Of a DNA stretch of 63,825 nucleotides, positions 49,206 through 57,325 are shown in pieces (the stretch's first letter is position 1; each line of letters starts with the position of its first letter). A program made the translations under genes and the position numbers. The notes beneath the pieces are model-generated. The model was not told the origin of the DNA. It worked only from the letters and a program-made list of their open reading frames with translations, and did not search any database. The DNA comes from Sinorhizobium shofinae (GTDB lineage: Bacteria > Pseudomonadota > Alphaproteobacteria > Rhizobiales > Rhizobiaceae). Location of the stretch: contig MBFK01000069.1 in NCBI GenBank assembly GCA_001704765.1, positions 1 through 63,825 of the forward strand, read 5' to 3'.

Positions 49206-49952
49206 ATGCAAGATTTGTCGCCACAACAGAACGCTCCGAACGGTATAGATGAAGCCATCGTCTCCGGCATTCTTTCCGCCCGTATTCGCCCCGGTACGCG
49301 GCTGAGCGAGAACCAGCTCGCTAGCCTCTTCAGCGTTTCCCGCACCCGGGTGCGGGAGGCGATGATGCGGCTCGAACAGCGCGGCATCGTCAAGGTCAGC
49401 CCGCGGCGCGGCTGGTTCGTCGTCGAGCCCTCGGCCGAAGAGGCGATAATGGTCTACGCGGCCCGCCGTGTCATTGAGGCGGGACTGTTGGGCAGCATGG
49501 ACCGGCTGACCGAAAGCGGTCGCGACACGCTTCATGCGCATCTTACCGAGGAAAAGCTGGCGATCGCCGCCGGCGACCGGCAGCGTCTTACCTGCCTGAT
49601 GGGCGACTTCCACATCCGCATCGCGGAACTCGCCGGCAACGCCATTCTCGTCGAGATCCTACGCGACCTGACGGCGCGCACCATCCTGATCTCCTTGCTG
49701 TATCAATCCGATTTCCACGCCATGCAGTCGCATCTCGGCCATTGCCGCATCGTCGCGGCGATGGAGGAGGGAGACTTCCTCAAGGCGGCGGCGCTTTCCG
49801 TCGAACATCTGGACGAGGTGGAGACGGGGCTGGATCTCTCCCGCCGCCCCGACCCCTTGGCCGACCTCCGACGCTCGCTTTCGCTGCCGCCCCAGAGCGC
49901 GGCTCCCCGAACGCCACCCACAACCAAACCGCAAACCAGAACAGGAGAATGA
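49206..49952 (+). CDS. GntR-family (FCD type) transcriptional regulator
   Basis: The 248-residue regulator has an N-terminal winged helix (IRPGTRLSENQLASLFSVSR, TRVREAMMRLEQRGIVKVSP) and an FCD domain with the metal histidines (MGDFHIRIAELAGN, SHLGHCRIVAAMEEGD, SVEHLDEVE). It heads the operon and ends five bases before the binding-protein gene. It probably responds to an amino acid or its breakdown product. Its tail is Pro/Thr-rich (PRTPPTTKPQTRT). Confidence 0.88.
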   Translation: MQDLSPQQNAPNGIDEAIVSGILSARIRPGTRLSENQLASLFSVSRTRVREAMMRLEQRGIVKVSPRRGWFVVEPSAEEAIMVYAARRVIEAGLLGSMDRLTESGRDTLHAHLTEEKLAIAAGDRQRLTCLMGDFHIRIAELAGNAILVEILRDLTARTILISLLYQSDFHAMQSHLGHCRIVAAMEEGDFLKAAALSVEHLDEVETGLDLSRRPDPLADLRRSLSLPPQSAAPRTPPTTKPQTRTGE

Positions 49953-49956
49953 CCCA

Positions 49957-50742
49957 ATGATTTCGAGAAGATTGTTCGTCGCGATGACGGCAATGGCCGC
50001 TGCAATCGGCTTCGGCTCTGTGGCGCAAGCCGATGCGCTCGGCGACATCACCGCCCGCGGCACGATCCGCGTCGCCGTACCCCAGGATTTCCCGCCCTTC
50101 GGCAGCGTCGGCCCCGACATGGCGCCGGTCGGCTACGATATCGACATGGCGAACCTGATCGCCGAGAAGCTTAGCGTGAAGGTCGAACTCGTGCCCGTCA
50201 CCAGCGCCAACCGCATTCCCTATCTGCAGACGAACAAGGTCGATCTCGTCATCTCGAGCCTCGGCAAGAACCCGGATCGCGAAAAGGTCATCGATTTCTC
50301 CGCCGCCTATGCGCCTTTCTACAATGGCGTCTTCGCACCGGCCGATTTTGTGGCCACGAAGCCGGAAGAGCTTGCTGGAAAGACCATCGGCGTCACCCGC
50401 GGCGCCGTCGAGGACCTGGAGCTGACGAAGGTCGCGCCGGCCGATACGGTCATCAAGCGCTATGAGGACAATAACGGCACGATCTCCGCCTTCCTTTCGG
50501 GCCAGGTCGAAGCGGTCGCCACCGGCAACGTCGTCGCAGCGGCGATCCTCGCCAAAAACCCGCCGAAGCGTCCCGAGCTCAAGTTCCTGATCAAGAACTC
50601 GCCCTGCTACATCGGCCTTTCCAAGGAGCAGCCGGCGCTGCTCGAGAAGGTCAACGGCATCATCGCCGCCGCCAAGACCGACGGCACCCTGAACGCCATT
50701 GCGCAGAAATGGCTGGGCACGGATTTGCCGGCAGAACTCTGA
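49957..50742 (+). CDS. Polar amino acid ABC transporter substrate-binding protein (family 3)
   Basis: The 261-residue periplasmic protein has a signal peptide (about residues 1-26, AQA-DAL) and the family-3 fold (GTIRVAVPQDFPPFG, GYDIDMANLIAEKL, DLVISSLGKNPDREKVIDFS, AGKTIGVTRGAVEDL). The RVAVP/GYDIDMA set is typical of proteins for glutamate, glutamine, arginine or similar amino acids. It lies five bases after gntR. Confidence 0.9.
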   Translation: MISRRLFVAMTAMAAAIGFGSVAQADALGDITARGTIRVAVPQDFPPFGSVGPDMAPVGYDIDMANLIAEKLSVKVELVPVTSANRIPYLQTNKVDLVISSLGKNPDREKVIDFSAAYAPFYNGVFAPADFVATKPEELAGKTIGVTRGAVEDLELTKVAPADTVIKRYEDNNGTISAFLSGQVEAVATGNVVAAAILAKNPPKRPELKFLIKNSPCYIGLSKEQPALLEKVNGIIAAAKTDGTLNAIAQKWLGTDLPAEL

Positions 50743-50759
50743 TCACTCGACCTCAACGC

Positions 50760-50835
50760 CACTCCGCTTCCAAAAGTGGAGCGGGATGCGGGCGGAAAAC
50801 CGCTCACACTTTTCCTATCCCGCTCTGGCGGGGTG
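50760..50835. repeat. Rhizobial palindromic intergenic repeat
   Basis: The gap between the binding protein and the permease contains CACTCCGCTTCCAAAAGTGGAGCGGGAT, followed by a reverse-complement half ACCGCTCACACTTTTCC and ATCCCGCTC. The whole can fold into nested hairpins. Segments of this form (AAAAGTGTGAGCGGTTTTCC) are very common between genes in Rhizobiales. It probably sets the ratio of binding protein to permease mRNA. Confidence 0.55.
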
Positions 50836-50867
50836 GCGTCATTGCCGATAGCAAACAGGGGTGCGTC

Positions 50868-51539
50868 TTGAATTACCAATTCGAATTCGGCTGGCTCTTC
50901 GAATATTACCCGCAGATCGTCAAGGGGATCGGAATCACGATCCAGCTGATCGCCGTCGGCGCGCTGGCCGGCATCTCGCTCGGTATTGTCTGCGCCTGGG
51001 TGAGGGCGCTCGGTCCCGCCTGGCTGAAGCCGGTGGTCGCCGCTTATGTCGAACTGATCCGCAACACGCCGTTCCTGATCCAGCTCTTCTTCATCTTCTT
51101 CGGCCTGCCGTCGCTCGGCCTGCAGCTCAGCGAACTCCAGGCGGCCAATCTCGCCATGATCGTCAATCTCGGCGCCTATAGCTCGGAGATCATCCGCGCC
51201 GGCATCCAGGCGACGCCGAAAGGCCAGTTCGAGGCGGGTGCGAGCCTTGCCATGACGCCTTTCGAAACATTCCGCCATGTGGTTCTCGTCCCGTCGCTGC
51301 AGCGCATCTGGCCGGCGCTCTCCTCGCAGGTCGTCATTGTCATGCTCGGCTCCGCCGTCGTCTCGCAGATCGCCGCCGAGGACCTGACCTTCGCCGCCAA
51401 CTTCATCCAGTCGCGCACCTTCCGCGCCTTCGAGGCCTATTTCATCTCGACCGCCGTCTATCTCATCCTTGCCATCCTGCTCCGCCAGGTGCTCGGCATG
51501 GTCGGTTGGTTCATCTTTCCGAGGAGGGCGGCGCGATGA
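50868..51539 (+). CDS. Polar amino acid ABC transporter permease 1
   Basis: The 223-residue HisM/GlnP-type permease has about five helices and the coupling motif GAYSSEIIRAGIQATPKGQF. I chose a TTG start at 50868 (MNYQFEFGWLFEYYP), eight bases after GGGGTG, because upstream residues are not protein-like and this gives the usual family length. Confidence 0.85.
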   Translation: MNYQFEFGWLFEYYPQIVKGIGITIQLIAVGALAGISLGIVCAWVRALGPAWLKPVVAAYVELIRNTPFLIQLFFIFFGLPSLGLQLSELQAANLAMIVNLGAYSSEIIRAGIQATPKGQFEAGASLAMTPFETFRHVVLVPSLQRIWPALSSQVVIVMLGSAVVSQIAAEDLTFAANFIQSRTFRAFEAYFISTAVYLILAILLRQVLGMVGWFIFPRRAAR

Positions 51540-52195
51540 TCGAGTTCACCATCTGGGACATTCTGCGCAACCTGCTGCTCGCCACCCGCTGGACGATCGT
51601 CCTGTCGCTCGTCTCCTTCATCGGCGGCGGCCTCGTCGGGCTCGCCCTGCTTTTCTCACGCCTCAGCCGGCGCAAGTGGATGCGGGCCCTTGCGAAATAT
51701 TACATCGAGCTCTTCCAGGGTACGCCGCTGTTGATGCAGCTATTCATCGCCTTCTTCGGGCTCGGCCTCTTCGGCATCGACGTGCCGGCCTGGCTTGCGG
51801 CGGGCCTTGCGCTGATCCTCTGGAGCGCTGCCTTCCTGGGCGAGATCTGGCGCGGCTGCGTCGAGGCGATCGCCAAGGGGCAATGGGAGGCGTCGGCCAG
51901 CCTCGGCATGGGCCGGCTGCAGCAGATGCGCTACGTCATCCTGCCGCAGGCGATGCGGATCGCCGTGCCACCGACTGTCGGCTTTTCCGTGCAGGTCATC
52001 AAGGGAACGGCGCTGACCTCGATTATCGGCTTCGTCGAACTGTCGAAGGCGGGCACGGTCGTTACCAATGCCACCTTCCAGCCCTTCACCGTCTACGGCC
52101 TCGTCGCCCTGATCTATTTCGCGCTCTGCTGGCCCTTGTCCAAGAGCAGCCAGATCCTCGAAAGGAAGCTCAATGTCGCTCATCGAAATCACTGA
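51536..52195 (+). CDS. Polar amino acid ABC transporter permease 2
   Basis: The 219-residue permease has LFQGTPLLMQLFIAFFGLG and the coupling motif SAAFLGEIWRGCVEAIAKGQ, as in HisQ/GlnP proteins. Its ATG overlaps the previous stop (ATGA), and its 3' end overlaps the ATPase gene by 23 bases. Confidence 0.88.
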   Translation: MIEFTIWDILRNLLLATRWTIVLSLVSFIGGGLVGLALLFSRLSRRKWMRALAKYYIELFQGTPLLMQLFIAFFGLGLFGIDVPAWLAAGLALILWSAAFLGEIWRGCVEAIAKGQWEASASLGMGRLQQMRYVILPQAMRIAVPPTVGFSVQVIKGTALTSIIGFVELSKAGTVVTNATFQPFTVYGLVALIYFALCWPLSKSSQILERKLNVAHRNH

Positions 52196-52898
52196 CGTCC
52201 GAAAGAGCTTCGGGTCGAACGAGGTGCTGAAGGGCATCAATCTCGATGTCGAGCCGGGCGAGGTGATCGCCATCATCGGCAAGAGCGGCTCGGGCAAGTC
52301 GACGCTGTTGCGCTGTATCAACGGGCTCGAGACGATCAGCGATGGATCGATCGCGGTCGCTGGCGCCCAGCTTCTCGACGATGAAGCTCACTTGAAGGCG
52401 CTCAGGCTGAAAGTCGGCATGATCTTCCAGCAGTTCAACCTCTTTCCGCACCTGACGGTCGGGGGCAATGTCATGCTGTCACAACTCGTCGTCCGGAAGA
52501 CGCCGAAGCCGGAAGCCGAGGCAATGGCCCGAAAGATGCTGGAGCGCGTCGGCCTCGATCACAAGTTCCACGCCTATCCGGACGAGCTCTCCGGGGGCCA
52601 GCAGCAGCGCGTGGCGATCGCCCGCGCCTTGGCGATGCAGCCGATTGCGCTGCTCTGCGACGAGATCACCTCGGCGCTCGACCCGGAGCTGGTGGCGGAA
52701 GTGCTGGCGGTTGTGCGCGAGCTTGCCGCCGAAGGCATGACGCTCCTGATGGTCACGCACGAGATGAAGTTCGCCCGCGACGTCTGCTCGCGGGTCGTCT
52801 TCATGCATCAGGGCCGAGTTCACGAGATCGGCCCGCCCGACGAGGTTTTTGCCAATCCGCAGACGCCGGAATTGAAACAGTTTCTCGGCGTGCATTGA
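52173..52898 (+). CDS. Polar amino acid ABC transporter ATP-binding protein
   Basis: The 241-residue GlnQ-type ATPase has Walker A GKSGSGKS, signature [15 protein letters not shown], Walker [15 protein letters not shown] and the H-loop [12 protein letters not shown]. It is the last gene of the operon with GGAAG before the ATG. Confidence 0.93.
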   Translation: MSLIEITDVRKSFGSNEVLKGINLDVEPGEVIAIIGKSGSGKSTLLRCINGLETISDGSIAVAGAQLLDDEAHLKALRLKVGMIFQQFNLFPHLTVGGNVMLSQLVVRKTPKPEAEAMARKMLERVGLDHKFHAYPDELSGGQQQRVAIARALAMQPIALLCDEITSALDPELVAEVLAVVRELAAEGMTLLMVTHEMKFARDVCSRVVFMHQGRVHEIGPPDEVFANPQTPELKQFLGVH

Positions 52899-52944
52899 AA
52901 AACTGGATTGCGGACGGCCGGTACGAACGCCGGCCGCTTGCGGG

Positions 52945-53274
52945 TCAAGGCCGGACGGTAATGTGGCCCTTCATGTTCGGGTGGTAGCGGCAGATATAAT
53001 CGAAGCTGCCCGGCTCTTGCAGCAGGAGACGGCCCGATTTCTTGGCTGGGAGGAGCACTTCTGCGCCGCCTTTCACCGTAGCGGTGTGGACGAGCGGATC
53101 CTTGTTGATCCACTCGATCTCATCGCCTACCTTCGCCTGGATTTCCGCGGGGGCGTAGACCAGACGGTCGATCGTCACCCGGATGGTTTCCGCCTGCGAA
53201 GGAGCGGCGACGGCGGCCGCTCCCAGCAACAGAGTGAGAATGGCTGCTCGCGCTGGCAACATTGCCGCGCTCAC
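52945..53274 (-). CDS. Periplasmic cupredoxin (pseudoazurin/amicyanin-like)
   Basis: The 109-residue precursor has a signal peptide (about residues 1-28, SQA-ETI) and a type I copper site visible as HTATV plus CRYHPNM (His, Cys, His, Met). It is small, like amicyanin, and would carry electrons in the periplasm. It starts at GTG 53274, overlapping the DUF4142 stop by four bases (ATG 53262 possible). It belongs to the unit driven by the ECF-type promoter at 53846-53874. Confidence 0.85.
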   Translation of the reverse strand: MSAAMLPARAAILTLLLGAAAVAAPSQAETIRVTIDRLVYAPAEIQAKVGDEIEWINKDPLVHTATVKGGAEVLLPAKKSGRLLLQEPGSFDYICRYHPNMKGHITVRP

Positions 53275-53795
53275 TTCAATTCGGCCGCGACATGCTCGGC
53301 GTGTTGCTGATGGCCCTCAAACAGCTTCAACCCGGTCTCGAGCAGAGACTTGAGGTCGCTATTCTGCGCAGCCGGGATCAGCAGCGTTTCGAGCGCGCCA
53401 TTGACCTGCTTGTGATAAGCGACTTCGTTCTCGACATAGGCCTTGTCGAACTCTGCGCCGGAAAGCTTCGCCAGTTCCTGGCGCTTCGTTTCGGCCGCCT
53501 GCGACAGCGCCTTGCTGGTGTCGTTGTCTTCGGGCGTGACATTGAGCTTCTTGACGAGATCGAGGGCCTGCTTGTTCACCGCCTCATGGTCGCGCACCAT
53601 GCTCTCGGCGAATTCGACAACGGTCTTGTTCTTCGACGTTGCAATTGCCTGCTTCGCCGCTTCGATGTCGATCACGCCGGCCGTGTAAGCGATATGCGCA
53701 ATCTGGGGATCCGTCGGCTTGTCGGCGCCGAGCGCTCCGTTGGCACCAAAAAGCAAGGCGATGACGGTCGCCGCGGTCGTCAGTCGGATGGTCAT
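53271..53795 (-). CDS. DUF4142 exported protein (ferritin-like helical bundle)
   Basis: The 174-residue protein has a signal peptide (about residues 1-23, GALG-ADK) and the DUF4142 pattern: VIDIEAAKQAI, VVEFAESMVRDHEAVNKQ, YVENEVAYHKQVN, with conserved His residues on helices. The family is periplasmic and often found with stress genes. It is co-transcribed with the cupredoxin and shares its promoter motif with the sigma factor gene upstream. Confidence 0.85.
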   Translation of the reverse strand: MTIRLTTAATVIALLFGANGALGADKPTDPQIAHIAYTAGVIDIEAAKQAIATSKNKTVVEFAESMVRDHEAVNKQALDLVKKLNVTPEDNDTSKALSQAAETKRQELAKLSGAEFDKAYVENEVAYHKQVNGALETLLIPAAQNSDLKSLLETGLKLFEGHQQHAEHVAAELK

Positions 53796-53845
53796 GGGAT
53801 TTTCCTTTCTTCGAAGATCAAAGCGTGATGTCGAATTGACGTGCT

Positions 53846-53874
53846 TTGGATGCTTCGCGGGTTGGAACGTTCCC
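53846..53874 (-). promoter_or_regulatory. Putative ECF sigma promoter of the DUF4142-cupredoxin unit
   Basis: On the minus strand GGGAACGTT-N12-GCATCCAA lies about 50 bases before the DUF4142 start. The same two blocks with the identical 12-base spacing occur before the sigma factor gene at 54580-54608, which marks them as -35 and -10 of a shared promoter. Confidence 0.72.
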
Positions 53875-53878
53875 GTTT

Positions 53879-54559
53879 TTATCTGCGGCTTGATTCTGGC
53901 GATTGACGCGAGATGCGGGCGAGGACGGCCTCGGTCAAATGCTCGCAGCGTTTGCCGGCAAAGGGAAAGGCGTCGAGCAGGACGGGGCCGATCTGCCGTT
54001 CCAGTTGCTCTTTCAGGAGGTGGCGCGCCCGATGCAGCCTGGTGCGGGCCGTTTCCGGCCGTAGACCGAGCAGCGCGGCCGTCTCTTCGTTGCCGAGCCC
54101 CTCGATCACCCTCAGGACAAAGACCGTCCGGTAGGTGTCCGGAAGATGATCCGTTAGCTTTTCGACCAGATCGAGAATCTGCCGTTGTGCCATCGTTCTT
54201 TCCGGATCGCTGTTTGAATTGAGGGGAAAGGCAATGATTTCGGCCTGATGCGACTGCCGCATGTCCTCGGCCAGTTTCCTCTGGCGTCGCCTTTTGCGCA
54301 GCCGGCCAAGCGCCTCGTTGATGACGATACGGGCGAGCCAGGTCGTGACCGTGGAGTCGCCCCGAAAATCCTGAAATCGCGTGAAGGCGCGGACATAGGC
54401 CTCCTGCAGCACGTCTTCCGCGTCGCTGTTGTTGCGCACGATGCTGCGAGCGATCCGATAGAGCTTGCGGTTATGCGCCTGCATGATCGCGCGGAATCCT
54501 TCGAGATCCGGCGTGGACCGCGGGTGATGGGGGGAACGATGGTTTTCGGCAACGGGCAT
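53879..54559 (-). CDS. ECF-type RNA polymerase sigma factor
   Basis: The 226-residue protein has sigma region 2 (YRIARSIVRNNSDAEDVLQE, FQDFRGDSTVTTWL) and region 4 (LPDTYRTVFVLRVIEGLGNE, ETARTRLHRARHLLKEQLE), with a C-terminal tail AFPFAGKRCEHLTEAVL seen in some ECF groups. ATG 54559 follows AAGGAG; the longer frame is not needed. No anti-sigma gene is adjacent. It probably drives its own gene and the DUF4142-cupredoxin unit. Confidence 0.9.
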   Translation of the reverse strand: MPVAENHRSPHHPRSTPDLEGFRAIMQAHNRKLYRIARSIVRNNSDAEDVLQEAYVRAFTRFQDFRGDSTVTTWLARIVINEALGRLRKRRRQRKLAEDMRQSHQAEIIAFPLNSNSDPERTMAQRQILDLVEKLTDHLPDTYRTVFVLRVIEGLGNEETAALLGLRPETARTRLHRARHLLKEQLERQIGPVLLDAFPFAGKRCEHLTEAVLARISRQSPESSRR

Positions 54560-54579
54560 GATCGGCTCCTTGTCGCGGA

Positions 54580-54608
54580 TTGGATGCCCTAACTCCTGAA
54601 ACGTTCCC
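54580..54608 (-). promoter_or_regulatory. Putative autoregulated ECF promoter of the sigma gene
   Basis: On the minus strand GGGAACGTT-N12-GCATCCAA lies about 20 bases before the sigma ATG. It matches the motif before the DUF4142 gene in both blocks and in spacing. Confidence 0.72.
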
Positions 54609-54694
54609 AAATTACCGCCGGCTTCCGCCCGAATCCAGTGAACCTGATGCGCGCTTCGAGGGCGTTGCCTCTGGCGACGGGTGTGGCTCGGCTG

Positions 54695-54813
54695 GAAAAA
54701 GAGAAGGCCCGGCGTGGGAGGAGGTACGCCGGGCCTTCGATCCTGATCGGCAACTGGGAGGAGGAGTGTTGCCGATCCCTCGATAGAGCCGGGAGGAGGA
54801 GTGCTCTATCGAT
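54695..54813 (-). ncRNA. Small RNA of three hairpins with anti-Shine-Dalgarno loops, alpha-r14 (NfeR1) type
   Basis: Read on the minus strand, three perfect hairpins follow each other: stems at 54812-54803/54789-54780 (10 bp), 54776-54768/54754-54746 (9 bp) and 54737-54726/54715-54704 (12 bp). Each loop carries CCTCCTCCC, complementary to ribosome-binding sites. The third stem is GC-rich and followed by CTCTTTTT, a Rho-independent terminator. A sigma-70 promoter (TTGCAA-N17-TATTGT) ends seven bases upstream. About 119 bases with three such loops fits the alpha-r14 family of rhizobial trans-acting sRNAs. The spacer between the sigma gene and acyP holds nothing else. Confidence 0.85.
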
Positions 54814-54820
54814 AAGTCAT

Positions 54821-54849
54821 ACAATAATGTTGCAGCGCAGCAATTGCAA
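54821..54849 (-). promoter_or_regulatory. Sigma-70 promoter of the sRNA
   Basis: On the minus strand -35 TTGCAA (54849-54844), a 17-base spacer and -10 TATTGT (54826-54821) place the start near 54813, immediately before the first hairpin. Confidence 0.75.
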
Positions 54850-55008
54850 GCCCCAAAAACAGAATATTTTATCTGGCTGGTAAAAAAGGTCGCGTGAAAT
54901 TGCGACAACGTTAGGGCCAGTCGCAGGCGGATGGCGATCTCGCGTCAATGCGCTTGCCTTCGGGGTGAACTGCGCCAGATTCGGAACGAACGAGTGAGGG
55001 AGGCGGCC

Positions 55009-55293
55009 ATGGCGGATGATCGCAAGGCGGCTTTGGTCAGGATCACCGGAAGGGTGCAGGGCGTGTGCTTCCGTGTCTGGACGCGCGACGAGGCCGAGCG
55101 GCTCGGCCTGCGAGGCTGGGTGCGCAATGAACGCGACGGCTCCGTCACGGCATTGATCGCCGGACCGGATTCGGCCGTCGACACGATGCTCAGCCGGTTC
55201 TGGGAGGGGCCGCCAGGCGCCTTGGTCTCCACAGTTGCGAGCGAAGACGCCTCATCCGTTCAACCACCTGCCGGGTTCCAGATCACCCACTAG
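55009..55293 (+). CDS. acyP: Acylphosphatase
   Basis: The 94-residue enzyme has the family motif [20 protein letters not shown], with the catalytic Arg, and [18 protein letters not shown] with the catalytic Asn. It hydrolyses carboxyl-phosphate bonds such as acetyl phosphate. ATG 55009 follows GAGGGAGG and gives the standard length. Confidence 0.93.
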   Translation: MADDRKAALVRITGRVQGVCFRVWTRDEAERLGLRGWVRNERDGSVTALIAGPDSAVDTMLSRFWEGPPGALVSTVASEDASSVQPPAGFQITH

Positions 55294-55321
55294 ACTGGCC
55301 GGACGAGGCGTTTCGTCTGTC

Positions 55322-56524
55322 CTACACCCGCTCCAGCGCCACGGCGATGCCCTGGCCGACGCCGATGCACATGGTCGAGAGCGAATAGCGCCCGCCCGTT
55401 TCGCCAAGCTCCAAGGCTGCGGTGCCGGTGATGCGGGCGCCCGACATGCCGAGTGGGTGGCCGAGCGCGATCGCCCCACCATTGCGGTTGACGCGAGGAT
55501 CGTCGTCGGCAATACCGAGTTCGCGCAGCACCGCCAGGCCCTGGCTGGCGAAAGCCTCGTTGAGCTCGATGACATCGAACTGGTCTTGCGTCATGCCGAG
55601 CCGCGCCATCAGTTTTTGCGAGGCGGGCAGGGGGCCGATGCCCATGATGCGCGGCGGCACACCGGCCGTGGCGCCGCCGAGGATACGGGCGATCGGCTTC
55701 AGCCCATGCCTCCTGGCCGCCTCCTCCGAGGCGATGATCAGCGCGGCCGCCCCGTCGTTGACGCCGGAGGCATTGCCGGCGGTGACGGTGCCACCTGCGC
55801 GGAACGGTGCTTTCAGCTTGGCGAGCGCCTCCATAGACGTGGCGCGCGGGTGCTCGTCCCGGTCGACGACAACCGGTTCGCCCTTCTTCTGCGGGATGGT
55901 GACGGCAACGATCTCCTTGGCGAGCCGGCCGTTCGCTTGCGCAGACGACGCCTTTGCCTGGCTGCGCACCGCAAAGGCGTCCTGGTGCTCGCGCGAGACT
56001 TTGAAGTCTTCGGCGACGTTCTCGCCGGTCTCCGGCATCGAATCGACGCCGTATTGCGCTTTCATCAGCGGATTGACGAAGCGCCAGCCGATCGTCGTGT
56101 CGTGGATTTCGGCATGCCGCGAGAAGGCGCTGTCGGCCTTGGGCAGGACGAACGGCGCCCGCGACATCGATTCGACGCCGCCGGCGATCATCAGTTCCGC
56201 TTCGCCGGCCTTGATCGCCCGGGCAGCGGCGATCACCGCATCCATGCCAGAGCCGCAAAGCCGGTTGATCGTCGTGCCGGGCACGGCGACCGGCAGCCCG
56301 GCCAGGAGCAGCGACATGCGCGCGACGTTGCGGTTGTCCTCGCCCGCCTGGTTGGCGCAGCCGAAGATCACGTCATCGATCGCCTCCCAGTCGACCGAGC
56401 CATTGCGCTCGGAAAGCGCCTTCAAGGGGACGGCGCCGAGATCGTCGGCGCGCACCGCGGCGAGCGCGCCGCCGAAGCGGCCGATCGGGGTGCGGATATA
56501 GTCGCAGATGTAAGCGTCACGCAT
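55322..56524 (-). CDS. pcaF: Beta-ketoadipyl-CoA thiolase PcaF
   Basis: The 400-residue thiolase shows the nucleophile Cys in NRLCGSGMDAVI, the GGVESMSRAPFV segment, ELNEAFASQGLAVLRELG and NRNGGAIALGHPLGMSGAR, and the C-terminal active-site Cys in STMCIGVGQG. It splits beta-ketoadipyl-CoA into succinyl-CoA and acetyl-CoA, the last step of the protocatechuate branch. The gene is third in pcaIJF; its start overlaps the pcaJ stop by one base. Confidence 0.95.
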   Translation of the reverse strand: MRDAYICDYIRTPIGRFGGALAAVRADDLGAVPLKALSERNGSVDWEAIDDVIFGCANQAGEDNRNVARMSLLLAGLPVAVPGTTINRLCGSGMDAVIAAARAIKAGEAELMIAGGVESMSRAPFVLPKADSAFSRHAEIHDTTIGWRFVNPLMKAQYGVDSMPETGENVAEDFKVSREHQDAFAVRSQAKASSAQANGRLAKEIVAVTIPQKKGEPVVVDRDEHPRATSMEALAKLKAPFRAGGTVTAGNASGVNDGAAALIIASEEAARRHGLKPIARILGGATAGVPPRIMGIGPLPASQKLMARLGMTQDQFDVIELNEAFASQGLAVLRELGIADDDPRVNRNGGAIALGHPLGMSGARITGTAALELGETGGRYSLSTMCIGVGQGIAVALERV

Positions 56525-57318
56525 CAGGCTGCCTCCTTGCCCGTGCCGGTGCCCTCATGGGCCTTCTTGGTGCGGGCGTTGATGTCGCGCAGCACCGAAA
56601 GCTCTGTGTCGGTCGGCACGGGCGTTTCAATGACGGTCTCGGCGAATTTGATCGGCCAACCGCAATTCTCGATGATCCGCTCGCGGCCGACGCCGGGATG
56701 GATCGATACGACGGTCAGTTCCTTTGTCTCTGGGTCGGGCTCGAGGATGCACATGTCGGTGATGACGCGCGTCGGTCCCTTCGTCTTGAGGCCGAGCCGT
56801 TCGCGATGGTTGCCGCCCTCGCCATGGCCCATCGAGGTGACGAAGGGCAGTTTCTCGACGAAGCCGCGCTTCGTGAGTGACATGGTGATGAAGATGCGGC
56901 CGCAATTGGAGGCGATCTCCGGCGCGCCGCCGCCGCCCGGCAGGCGGACTTTCGGGTGGTCGTAGGGGCCGACGACGGTGGTGTTGAGATTGGCGAACCT
57001 GTCGATCTGCGCTCCGCCAAGGAAGCCCGTTGTGATGCGGCCGCCCTGCAGCCAATAGCGGAACATTTCCGGCACCGAGACGGTGAAGAGCGCCGTATCG
57101 CAAAGCTCGCCATCGCCGATCGACAGCGGCAGCACGTCCGGCTTGGTGCCGACGGTGCCGCTCTCGTAGATCAGGGTAATGTCCGGAGCGTGCGTCAGCC
57201 GGGCGACATTGCAGGCGGCCGAGGGGGCGCCAATGCCGACGAAGCAGACATCGTCGTTGGAAAGCGCGCGCGCCGCGGCGATCGTCATCATTTCATTGGG
57301 GGTGAAATCCGTCATCAT
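56524..57318 (-). CDS. pcaJ: 3-oxoadipate CoA-transferase subunit B PcaJ
   Basis: The 264-residue protein has the catalytic glutamate in LIYESGTVGTKPD and GGAQIDRFANLNTTVVG, as in beta subunits of 3-oxoadipate:succinyl-CoA transferases. It lies seven bases after pcaI and with it forms the active transferase. An ATG three bases downstream is an equal start. Confidence 0.92.
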   Translation of the reverse strand: MMTDFTPNEMMTIAAARALSNDDVCFVGIGAPSAACNVARLTHAPDITLIYESGTVGTKPDVLPLSIGDGELCDTALFTVSVPEMFRYWLQGGRITTGFLGGAQIDRFANLNTTVVGPYDHPKVRLPGGGGAPEIASNCGRIFITMSLTKRGFVEKLPFVTSMGHGEGGNHRERLGLKTKGPTRVITDMCILEPDPETKELTVVSIHPGVGRERIIENCGWPIKFAETVIETPVPTDTELSVLRDINARTKKAHEGTGTGKEAA

Positions 57319-57325
57319 CGCCTCC

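Noticed and set aside
52945..53795. A nitrite-reductase or denitrification electron-transfer locus, suggested by the cupredoxin
   Set aside because: No nir, nor or nos gene is near, and the partner is a DUF4142 stress-type protein.
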